Positions 57,205 to 64,000 of a stretch of DNA of 64,000 nt are shown in pieces. How positions within the stretch are numbered: position 1 is the stretch's first letter; the number at the start of each line of letters is the position of its first letter. A program made the position numbers and the translations under genes. The DNA comes from Bacteroidota bacterium (GTDB taxonomy: Bacteria; Bacteroidota; Bacteroidia; Flavobacteriales; Flavobacteriaceae), in the NCBI GenBank assembly GCA_021793375.1, contig JAJYSY010000001.1, positions 26,178 to 90,177 of the forward strand. Reading direction: 5' to 3'. A model generated the notes under the pieces. It worked only from the letters and a program-made list of their open reading frames with translations. It was not told the origin of the DNA and ran no database searches.

Positions 57205-57879
57205 ATGAAAATAAAAAACTTACATATTTACAGTAAAAATCTCAGCGCACAAACAGCGTTTTATAAAGAAGTTTTAGGATTTTCTATAGTAGAAAAATCT
57301 ACGAATAAAATAATATTTAAAATTGGGAATTCTACATTAATTCTTCAAGAAAATAAAAATTTTAAACCTTATCATATTGCTTTTCATATTTCTGCTCAAA
57401 AAGAAAAACAAGCTTTAAAATGGCTTAAAAAACGAGTGGAAATTTTAAAAAATAAAGAAGAAGAAATCATTGATTTTAGCAATTGGGAAGCTAAATCAAT
57501 TTACTTTTATGATGAAGATAAAAACATTATTGAATTTATTTCCAGAAAATATTTATTTCCAACATCATCTCTTAAATTTACTTCAGTAGATGTTTGTGGA
57601 ATTGCAGAAATTGGCTTAGCAGTAAATAATGTAAAATCAACTTTTAAATATATCAAAAACACTTCTAATTTAGAACAGTATTTTGGCGATGAAGAAAAAT
57701 TCTGTGTGATTGGTAATGATGAAGGATTGTTGATAACTGTAGATAAAAATAAAAAAACTTGGTTTCCGACAAAAGATAGAAGTAGAAATGCTGCTTTTGG
57801 TTTAAGATTTATTCATGAAAATCAAACTTTTCAGCTGGATTATAATGGAAGTAAAATTCATTTGGAAAAACTATTATAA
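57205..57879 (+). CDS. VOC (glyoxalase/bleomycin resistance) fold protein
   Basis: A 224-residue protein whose first half matches a VOC module: 'IKNLHIYSKNLSAQTAFYKE', 'VLGFSIVEKS', 'YHIAFHISAQKEKQ' and 'IYFYDEDKNIIEFISRK'. The second half, from about 130, looks like a second, more diverged module ('AEIGLAVNNVKSTFKYI'). His and Glu residues that could bind metal are present but not clearly paired. Members act on very different substrates, so no reaction is assigned. A near-consensus -7 (TATATTTA, 57181-57188) lies just upstream. Confidence 0.75.
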   Translation: MKIKNLHIYSKNLSAQTAFYKEVLGFSIVEKSTNKIIFKIGNSTLILQENKNFKPYHIAFHISAQKEKQALKWLKKRVEILKNKEEEIIDFSNWEAKSIYFYDEDKNIIEFISRKYLFPTSSLKFTSVDVCGIAEIGLAVNNVKSTFKYIKNTSNLEQYFGDEEKFCVIGNDEGLLITVDKNKKTWFPTKDRSRNAAFGLRFIHENQTFQLDYNGSKIHLEKLL

Positions 57880-57881
57880 TT

Positions 57882-57918
57882 AAAAAACCTCGACAATTTA
57901 TCATCATCGAGGTTTTAA
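57882..57918. terminator. bidirectional terminator between the VOC gene and mdh
   Basis: Stem AAAACCTCGA (57884-57893) with TCGAGGTTTT (57907-57916), with A and T runs on either side. Confidence 0.8.
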
Positions 57919-57938
57919 AATCTGAAATCAAATTCTTC

Positions 57939-58865
57939 TTATAGATTTAAAGCGCCGTTTACTTTTCTTACTGCTTCAGCAGCTTCGTTATATTTCCTTT
58001 TTTCGTCTTCGGTCATTTCTACTTCTACAATTCTTTCTACTCCATTTTTCCCGATAATTGCAGGAACCCCCATACAAATATCTTTTTGACCATATTCCCC
58101 ATCCAATAATAAAGAACAAGGAATCATTTTTTTCTGATCGCAAAGAATAGATTGAACCATTACAGAAACAGCTGCTCCCGGAGCATACCAAGCTGAGGTT
58201 CCTAAAAGTCCGGTTAATGTAGCTCCTCCTACACGAGTTTCTTGTTCTACATAATCTTGTTTTTCTTGATCTAAGAAAGCAGAAACAGGAACTCCGTTTC
58301 TGGTAGCTTTTGAAAGTAAAGGAACCATTCCGGTGTCAGAGTGTGCTCCGATTACCATTCCGTCAACATCAGAAATTGGGCACTCTAAAGCTTCGGCCAA
58401 TCTGTATTTAAAACGAGCAGAATCTAAAGCTCCTCCCATTCCAATTACTCTTTCTTTTGGTAAATCAAAAGCTTTATGAACTAAATAAGCCATAGTATCC
58501 ATTGGGTTGGAAACAATGATGATTGTTACATCAGGAGAGTGTTTTAGTAAATTCTCAGTTACATCTTTAACGATTCCTGCGTTTGTCCCGATGAGTTCTT
58601 CACGCGTCATTCCCGGTTTTCTGGGAACTCCTGAAGTAATAACGGCAACTTTTGAACCTGCAGTTTTTGAATAATCTCCGGTAGTACCTGTAATTCTGGT
58701 GTCAAATCCATTAAGAGAAGCGGTTTGCATTAAATCCATTGCTTTTCCTTCTGCAAATCCTTCTTTAATATCGACTAAAACCACATCAGAAGCAAAGTTT
58801 TTCATCGCAATATACTCTGCGCAACTTGCGCCTACTGCTCCTGCTCCTACAACTGTAACTTTCAT
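57939..58865 (-). CDS. mdh: malate dehydrogenase
   Basis: Oxidises malate to oxaloacetate with NAD in the TCA cycle. From the ATG at 58865 the product is 308 residues, starting MKVTVVGAGAVGASCAEYIA, the nucleotide-binding motif; a start 16 codons upstream adds residues that do not belong. 'VITSGVPRKPGMTREELI', 'IIIVSNPMDTMAYLV' and the catalytic His in 'MVIGAHSDTGMVPL' mark the lactate/malate dehydrogenase family, and the Arg in the 'PRKPGMTREEL' loop supports malate as substrate. Divergent from sucD. Confidence 0.94.
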   Translation of the reverse strand: MKVTVVGAGAVGASCAEYIAMKNFASDVVLVDIKEGFAEGKAMDLMQTASLNGFDTRITGTTGDYSKTAGSKVAVITSGVPRKPGMTREELIGTNAGIVKDVTENLLKHSPDVTIIIVSNPMDTMAYLVHKAFDLPKERVIGMGGALDSARFKYRLAEALECPISDVDGMVIGAHSDTGMVPLLSKATRNGVPVSAFLDQEKQDYVEQETRVGGATLTGLLGTSAWYAPGAAVSVMVQSILCDQKKMIPCSLLLDGEYGQKDICMGVPAIIGKNGVERIVEVEMTEDEKRKYNEAAEAVRKVNGALNL

Positions 58866-58910
58866 AAATATATAATTTTTATTGTTAATTTCTTTTGCGT
58901 GCGAAATTAC

Positions 58911-58918
58911 CAAAGTTA
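58911..58918 (-). promoter_or_regulatory. -7 element ahead of mdh
   Basis: TAACTTTG on the minus strand, 45 bases upstream of the mdh ATG. No -33 element at the right distance. Confidence 0.5.
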
Positions 58919-59130
58919 ATCTAAAAGCAAGCCTTTAGATTTGTTAATTTTATCGTTTTTTGAGCATTTAAAAGAGGAATTAAAAAATTATTTCTTTAAA
59001 TCAGTAAGTAATTATTCAAATTTTGAAGACATAAATAGCTTCAGATTCAAATCAAACAGGATTAATTTTCAAAAAACTCATTAAAGTCTAAAAAATAAGG
59101 TAAAAGTCTTTAGGATTAGTTTAAAAAAAT

Positions 59131-59138
59131 TATCTTTG
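59131..59138 (+). promoter_or_regulatory. -7 element ahead of sucD
   Basis: TATCTTTG, 24 bases before the ATG at 59163. A TTTA (59109-59112), about 18 bases upstream, could be a weak -33. The position rules out a longer protein start at 59136, which would lie within the promoter. Confidence 0.55.
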
Positions 59139-59162
59139 CGAGGCATAAAAACAAATAGATTT

Positions 59163-60035
59163 ATGAGCGTTTTAGTTAATAAAGATTCAAAAATAGTAGT
59201 TCAAGGATTTACAGGAAGTGAAGGTACTTTTCATGCAGAACAGATGATAGAATACGGCACCAATGTTGTTGCCGGAGTTACACCGGGAAAAGGTGGTCAG
59301 ACTCATCTTGATAGACCGGTTTACAATACGGTTTCAGAAGCTGTAGAAAAAGAAGGCGCAAATGTAAGTATCATTTTTGTACCTCCTGCTTTTGCTGCTG
59401 ATGCTATTATGGAATCTGCTGATGCAGGAATTAAAGTAATTATTACTATTACAGAAGGAATTCCTGTTCAGGATATGATTAAAGTAAAAAATTATATCGC
59501 GCAACACGATTGCACATTAATTGGTCCAAACTGCCCGGGAGTAATTACTCCTGAAGAAGCTAAGGTTGGAATTATGCCCGGATTTGTTTTCAAAAAAGGA
59601 AAAATCGGGGTGGTTTCTAAATCCGGAACACTTACTTATGAAGCAGCTGATCAAGTAGTAAAAGAAGGTTTAGGAATCAGTACAGCTATCGGAATTGGAG
59701 GAGATCCAATCATTGGAACTACGACTAAAGAAGCAGTTAAAATGTTGATCGAAGATGAAGAAACAGATGCTGTTGTTTTAATCGGAGAAATCGGTGGGCA
59801 ATTAGAACCTGACGCTGCAAGATGGTATAAAGAAAGCGGATCTACAAAACCTATTATTGGCTTCATTGCCGGAGAAACAGCTCCTGCAGGAAGAACAATG
59901 GGACACGCCGGTGCAATTGTTGGCGGAAGCGAAGATACTGCTCAAGCAAAGAAAAAAATTATGAGAGAATGCGGAATTCACGTAGTGGATTCTCCTGCTG
60001 AAATCGGAAAAAAAGTAAAAGAAGTTATTGGATAA
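59163..60035 (+). CDS. sucD: succinyl-CoA ligase (ADP/GDP-forming) subunit alpha
   Basis: Couples succinyl-CoA cleavage to ATP or GTP formation in the TCA cycle. Product of 290 residues from ATG at 59163 (MSVLVNKDSKIVVQGFTGSE). 'VVAGVTPGKGGQTHL', 'CTLIGPNCPGVITPEEAKVG', 'VSKSGTLTYEAADQV' and the phospho-His loop 'AGRTMGHAGAIVGG' are complete. The sucC gene is not in the window, so the operon is split, as is common in this group. mdh faces the other way across 297 bases. Confidence 0.95.
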   Translation: MSVLVNKDSKIVVQGFTGSEGTFHAEQMIEYGTNVVAGVTPGKGGQTHLDRPVYNTVSEAVEKEGANVSIIFVPPAFAADAIMESADAGIKVIITITEGIPVQDMIKVKNYIAQHDCTLIGPNCPGVITPEEAKVGIMPGFVFKKGKIGVVSKSGTLTYEAADQVVKEGLGISTAIGIGGDPIIGTTTKEAVKMLIEDEETDAVVLIGEIGGQLEPDAARWYKESGSTKPIIGFIAGETAPAGRTMGHAGAIVGGSEDTAQAKKKIMRECGIHVVDSPAEIGKKVKEVIG

Positions 60036-60060
60036 ATAATTTCACTTTTGAAATAAACTA

Positions 60061-60094
60061 AAATCCGTGAGTCAATAGATTTGCGGATTTTTTT
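60061..60094 (+). terminator. terminator of sucD
   Basis: Stem AAATCCG (60061-60067) with CGGATTT (60084-60090), a 16-base loop and seven T. The stem is short, so it is a moderate call. Confidence 0.65.
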
Positions 60095-60187
60095 ATGTAT
60101 AAAATAAGAGTTCAGACTTCTTAAAAATGTAATTTCCACAACTCTTAAATATTTCTTGAAGTAGAAGAGGAGTTCATTCAATTTCAA

Positions 60188-60195
60188 TAACTTTG
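60188..60195 (+). promoter_or_regulatory. -7 element ahead of uvrA
   Basis: TAACTTTG, 13 bases before the uvrA ATG, giving a leader of only about 7 bases. No -33 element is clear. Confidence 0.5.
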
Positions 60196-60208
60196 CGATT
60201 CTCTAACT

Positions 60209-63049
60209 ATGACAAAATTCGAAGAACAAATTGAAGTGCTGGGCGCCAGAGAACACAATCTTAAAGATATTGATGTTTGTATTCCCAGAGATAAATTAGT
60301 AGTAATCACAGGACTTTCCGGATCGGGAAAATCTTCCTTGGCTTTTGATACCATTTATGCAGAAGGACAAAGAAGATATATAGAAACTTTTTCCGCTTAT
60401 GCGCGTCAGTTTTTAGGAGGATTGGAAAGACCCGATGTTGATAAAATTGAAGGATTATCGCCTGTCATTGCGATTGAACAAAAAACTACCAGTAAAAGTC
60501 CGCGAAGTACAGTAGGAACAATTACTGAAATCTATGATTTCCTTCGTTTGCTCTACGCAAGAATTGGAGAGGCTTATAGTTATAATACCGGAGAAAAAAT
60601 GATCAGCTATAGCGATGAGCAAATCCAAGAGCTGATAAAAAAAGACTATGCCGGAAAAAAAATAAATATTCTTGCTCCTGTTGTTCGTTCCAGAAAAGGA
60701 CATTACAGAGAATTATTTCAGCAAATCGCTAAAAAAGGATTTTTAAAAGTTCGCACAAATGGTGAAATCCGAGATATTGAAAAAGGAATGAAATTAGATC
60801 GATATAAAACCCATGATATAGAAATCGTAATCGATCGATTAAAAGTTTCTGAAGATAAAAAACAAGACAAAAGACTTTTAGAAAGCATCAGCACAGCGAT
60901 GAATCAAGGAGGTGATGTGTTGATGGTTTTAGAACACAACAAAGAAAAACCAAGATATTTCAGCCGTTCTTTGATGGATCCGGTAACAGGAATTTCTTAT
61001 CCAAATCCTGAACCCAATACTTTTTCATTCAACTCTCCAAAAGGAGCTTGTCCTACTTGCAACGGAATAGGAACTTTATATAAAGTAAAAGAAAATAAAA
61101 TAATCCCCAACAAAAATATTTCCATAAAAAATGGGGGATTAGCTCCTTATGATAAACCCAAAAAGAATTGGATTTTCAAGCAATTGGAATTAATTGCTGA
61201 GCGTTATGATTTTAAATTAACCGATAAAATCAAAGATATTCCTCAAGAAGGTTTGGAAATGATTTTATACGGTGGAAAAGAAAAACTGGAAGTAGATTCC
61301 AAACAATTGGGAGTAAAAAGAAAATATAAAATTGATTTCGAAGGAATAGCTAATTTTATAGAACACACCTATTACAATAACCAATCGAGAAAATTAAAAC
61401 GCTGGGCAAAATCTTATATGGAAAAAGTAAAATGCCCGGATTGTAAAGGAACACGATTAAAAAAACAAGCTTTATTTTTTAAGATTGATGGTTTAAACAT
61501 TGGAGAATTAGTAGAAAAAGATATTCTTGAACTCACGGATTGGTTTGAAAAACTTCCTGATAAATTAAATAAAAATCAACTTAAAATAGGCGAGGAAATC
61601 GTCAAAGAAATCCGTACACGTTTACAGTTTTTAGTAGATGTAGGATTGACTTATTTAGCTTTGGGAAGAGGTTCAAAAAGCTTGTCGGGAGGAGAAGTAC
61701 AACGTATTCGTTTGGCCACTCAAATCGGTTCGCAATTGGTGGGAGTTTTATATATTTTGGATGAACCCAGCATTGGATTACATCAAAGAGATAACAATAA
61801 ACTCATAGAATCTTTAAAAACATTAAGAGATGTAGGAAATTCTGTAGTTGTGGTAGAACACGACAGAGAAATGATTGAAAATGCAGATTATGTAATCGAT
61901 CTTGGTCCGTTTGCAGGAAAACATGGTGGAAAAGTCATCAGCGAGGGAACCCCTAAAGAGATTTTAAAACACAATACTTTAACTTCTGCTTATTTAAGTG
62001 GAAAAAAGAAAATAGAAATTCCTGAAAAACTAAGAGAAGGAAATGGAAAATTCATTGAATTAAAAGGAGCAACAGGAAATAATCTTAAAAATGTAAATGT
62101 CAAATTTCCTTTAGGGAAAATGATTTTGGTAACCGGAGTTTCCGGAAGTGGAAAATCTACTTTAATCAATGAAACTTTATACCCGATTTTAAATAATCAT
62201 TATTTTAATGGTGTTAAAGAACCTTTACCTTATCAAAGCATTAAAGGATTAGATAATATCGATAAAGTAATTGCCATAGATCAATCTCCAATTGGAAGAA
62301 CTCCAAGATCCAATCCGGCTACCTACACTAAAGTTTTTGACGAAATCAGAAAACTATTTTCTCAAACTCCGGAAGCACAAATTAGAGGATATAAACCGGG
62401 AAGATTTAGTTTTAACGTAAAAGGAGGACGCTGTGAAACTTGTAAAGGAGCAGGTTTAAAAGTAATAGAAATGAATTTTCTTCCTGATGTGCAAGTGGAA
62501 TGCGAAGTTTGTCAAGGAAAAAGATTTAACAGAGAAACTTTAGAAATTCGATATAAAGGAAAATCTATTGGCGATGTTTTAAAAATGACAGTTGAAGAAG
62601 CTACTGATTTTTTTGAGCATATTCCAAAAATCCATAGAAAATTAAAAACTTTAAATGATGTTGGATTAGGCTATATCACTTTAGGACAACAAAGCACCAC
62701 ACTTTCCGGAGGAGAAGCTCAACGTGTAAAATTAGCCACAGAGCTCTCTAAGATTTCTACCGGAAATACTTTTTATATTTTAGATGAACCCACCACCGGA
62801 TTGCATTTTGAAGATATTCGCGTGTTGATGGAAGTTTTAAACGATTTAACAAATAAAGGAAATACTGTTTTAATCATTGAGCACAATTTAGATGTGATCA
62901 AATTGGCCGATCATATTATAGATATGGGACCGGAAGGAGGAAAAAACGGAGGACAAGTAGTTGCGCAAGGCACACCAAAACAAATCATCAAAAAGAATAA
63001 AGCTTTTACGGCATCTTTTTTAAAACAAGAAATGGAATTGTTTTCTTGA
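60209..63049 (+). CDS. uvrA: excinuclease ABC subunit A
   Basis: UvrA finds DNA lesions with UvrB in nucleotide excision repair. The 946-residue protein has two ABC ATPase modules: Walker A GLSGSGKSS near residue 35 and GVSGSGKST near 645; signature loops 'SLSGGEVQRIRLATQIG' and 'TLSGGEAQRVKLATEL'; Walker B 'LYILDEPSIGLHQRD' and 'FYILDEPTTGLHFED'. The second zinc module 'CETCKGAG...CEVCQGKRF' is intact, and 'CPDCKGTRLK' is present. In the first zinc module the leading CxxC is absent (only 'GACPTCNGIG' remains). A LOG-family gene follows on the same strand. Confidence 0.95.
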   Translation: MTKFEEQIEVLGAREHNLKDIDVCIPRDKLVVITGLSGSGKSSLAFDTIYAEGQRRYIETFSAYARQFLGGLERPDVDKIEGLSPVIAIEQKTTSKSPRSTVGTITEIYDFLRLLYARIGEAYSYNTGEKMISYSDEQIQELIKKDYAGKKINILAPVVRSRKGHYRELFQQIAKKGFLKVRTNGEIRDIEKGMKLDRYKTHDIEIVIDRLKVSEDKKQDKRLLESISTAMNQGGDVLMVLEHNKEKPRYFSRSLMDPVTGISYPNPEPNTFSFNSPKGACPTCNGIGTLYKVKENKIIPNKNISIKNGGLAPYDKPKKNWIFKQLELIAERYDFKLTDKIKDIPQEGLEMILYGGKEKLEVDSKQLGVKRKYKIDFEGIANFIEHTYYNNQSRKLKRWAKSYMEKVKCPDCKGTRLKKQALFFKIDGLNIGELVEKDILELTDWFEKLPDKLNKNQLKIGEEIVKEIRTRLQFLVDVGLTYLALGRGSKSLSGGEVQRIRLATQIGSQLVGVLYILDEPSIGLHQRDNNKLIESLKTLRDVGNSVVVVEHDREMIENADYVIDLGPFAGKHGGKVISEGTPKEILKHNTLTSAYLSGKKKIEIPEKLREGNGKFIELKGATGNNLKNVNVKFPLGKMILVTGVSGSGKSTLINETLYPILNNHYFNGVKEPLPYQSIKGLDNIDKVIAIDQSPIGRTPRSNPATYTKVFDEIRKLFSQTPEAQIRGYKPGRFSFNVKGGRCETCKGAGLKVIEMNFLPDVQVECEVCQGKRFNRETLEIRYKGKSIGDVLKMTVEEATDFFEHIPKIHRKLKTLNDVGLGYITLGQQSTTLSGGEAQRVKLATELSKISTGNTFYILDEPTTGLHFEDIRVLMEVLNDLTNKGNTVLIIEHNLDVIKLADHIIDMGPEGGKNGGQVVAQGTPKQIIKKNKAFTASFLKQEMELFS

Positions 63050-63171
63050 CAAGAATTAATTGTAGAGTTTTTAAAAATTATGTAAATTGGTTCGCTTTTA
63101 TAGAAGCTAAACATCAAAAATTCATTGTAAAAACTTGCGGAATTAAAATTTAAAAAAAGCTTCTATTTTTT

Positions 63172-63270
63172 ATGAATTCAAAAAATATCAACTGTTTTAC
63201 TGATTTTTTAAAAGAAAACAGTAAAAAAATACAAGTTGATAAATCAACAGTAAAATCAAAAAATATATGA
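63172..63270 (+). CDS. possible 32-residue small protein or upstream ORF
   Basis: ATG at 63172, TGA at 63268-63270, overlapping the next gene's ATG by ATGA, the usual pattern for translational coupling. The product (MNSKNINCFTDFLKENSKKI and 12 more residues) is Lys/Asn-rich and matches no family I know. In such AT-rich DNA an open frame of this size can arise by chance. Not enough to call it real. Confidence 0.25.
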   Translation: MNSKNINCFTDFLKENSKKIQVDKSTVKSKNI

Positions 63271-63965
63271 GTATATCAAAAAAGGGGAAACCCATTAGAA
63301 ATTGGAGTGCAATTAAAGCAAATGACAGCTGGTCTTTATTCAAGATTATGAGTGAATTTGTTCACGGATATGAACGCATGAGTGAAATTGGTCCTTGTGT
63401 TACTGTTTTTGGTTCTGCACGAAATAAACCGGAAGATCCTTATTATAAAATGGCAGTAGAAATTTCTGCAAAAATCGCAGAAAACGGATATGGAATCATC
63501 ACCGGAGGAGGTCCCGGAATTATGGAAGCCGGAAATAAAGGAGCTTATGAAGCCGGAGGAACTTCAGTTGGTTTAAATATCGATTTACCTTTTGAACAAC
63601 ATAAAAATCCTTATGTAGATAAAGATAAAAACTTGGAGTTTGATTATTTCTTTGTCAGAAAAGTAATGTTAGTAAAATATTCTCAAGGATTTGTAGTTAT
63701 GCCTGGTGGATTCGGAACTTTAGATGAATTGTTTGAAGCTGTTACCCTCATCCAAACTGATAAAATCAACAGTTTTCCAATTATTTTGGTGGGAAGAGAA
63801 TATTGGAGTGGATTATTAGATTGGATAAAAAAGGTTTTAGAAGAAGAATATAAAACCATCAGTCCGGGAGATATTGAATTACTACAAGTTGTGGATACCG
63901 CAGATGAGGTGGTAGATATCATCAATGAGTTTTATAAACATTATGAATTACGTCCAAATTTTTAA
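63267..63965 (+). CDS. LOG family protein (TIGR00730 Rossmann fold)
   Basis: A 232-residue member of the lysine-decarboxylase-like 'LOG' family. Its relatives are nucleoside 5'-monophosphate phosphoribohydrolases, some of which release cytokinin-type adenines. 'VTVFGSARNKPEDPYY' , 'YGIITGGGPGIMEAGNKGAY', and the active-site pair 'PGGFGTLDELFEAVTLIQT' (contains PGGxGTxxE) are complete. Bacterial members probably hydrolyse AMP or similar nucleotides. Its place after uvrA is common in flavobacteria. It ends 35 bases before the window edge. Confidence 0.88.
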   Translation: MSISKKGKPIRNWSAIKANDSWSLFKIMSEFVHGYERMSEIGPCVTVFGSARNKPEDPYYKMAVEISAKIAENGYGIITGGGPGIMEAGNKGAYEAGGTSVGLNIDLPFEQHKNPYVDKDKNLEFDYFFVRKVMLVKYSQGFVVMPGGFGTLDELFEAVTLIQTDKINSFPIILVGREYWSGLLDWIKKVLEEEYKTISPGDIELLQVVDTADEVVDIINEFYKHYELRPNF

Positions 63966-64000
63966 ATAATAAAACTTATTGAAAATAAAACTCATGTTCC

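Noticed and set aside
63189..63262. Short repeats of ACAGTAAAA and a matching inverted copy upstream of the LOG gene
   Set aside because: The units are short, irregular and A/T-rich; they do not form an array and overlap the small ORF.
63994..64000. ATG at the right edge as the start of another gene
   Set aside because: Only seven bases remain, so nothing can be supported.
1..64000. Mobile elements, prophage, CRISPR array or defence system
   Set aside because: I found no transposase, integrase, terminal inverted repeats, spaced direct repeats or defence-gene motifs. The gene content is core and the order is ordinary.

Overview
This window is a stretch of chromosome from a low-GC bacterium of the phylum Bacteroidota, most likely a flavobacterium (order Flavobacteriales). 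Four things point there. Secreted proteins end in type IX secretion (T9SS) sorting domains. Several genes have promoters of the Bacteroidota type (TTTG or TTG, 18-21 bases, TAnnTTTG), and starts mostly lack a Shine-Dalgarno sequence. The marker set is typical of the group: DUF349 protein, DUF4295 small protein beside rpmB-rpmG, CtlX hydrolase and LOG protein after uvrA. The ribosomal proteins L33, L36 and S14 lack zinc-binding cysteine sets. Almost everything is core genome. I see no prophage, insertion sequence, CRISPR array or defence island.

Layout. 1-5.3 kb: the end of a DUF349 protein, a methyltransferase, a secreted protein of unknown role and a frameshifted T9SS subtilisin-like protease. 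5.5-9.3 kb: a GlmS-like enzyme whose glutaminase domain has lost key residues, convergent with rpsA. 9.6-14.5 kb: a DnaQ-like exonuclease, a fumarylacetoacetase-fold enzyme, cinA, then rpmB-rpmG-DUF4295 and ftsY. 14.6-25.6 kb: a T9SS cargo protein, tRNA-Arg(ACG), a DUF4136 lipoprotein, obg, adk, purK, a polysaccharide-deacetylase-like protein, rarA, a rhomboid protease, rlmB and a BamA/TamA-like outer membrane protein.

25.8-43.0 kb is one long translation cluster, the joined str, S10, spc and alpha operons. The order is rpsL-rpsG-fusA-rpsJ-rplC-D-W-B-rpsS-rplV-rpsC-rplP-rpmC-rpsQ-rplN-X-E-rpsN-H-rplF-R-rpsE-rpmD-rplO-secY-infA-rpmJ-rpsM-K-D-rpoA-rplQ. It has a strong promoter ahead of rpsL, a hairpin terminator after rplQ, and no tuf gene. 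It supplies ribosomal subunits, EF-G, IF-1, the SecY channel and the RNA polymerase alpha subunit together.

43-51 kb: eno and gltA, then two guanidine-modifying-fold hydrolases (DDAH-like and CtlX), two lipoproteins, yaaA and a 2-hydroxyacid dehydrogenase. 51-58 kb: a frameshifted beta-barrel protein, a hydratase, an M1 peptidase, ribD, a second beta-barrel protein, prmC and a VOC-fold protein. 58-64 kb: mdh and sucD face away from each other (both TCA cycle enzymes, with gltA nearby), then uvrA and a LOG-family protein.

The most interesting point is the GlmS-like protein with Ser in place of the catalytic N-terminal Cys and Lys in place of the oxyanion-hole Asn. Two genes carry single-base frameshifts and may be pseudogenes or assembly errors. 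I found no convincing undescribed multi-gene system.
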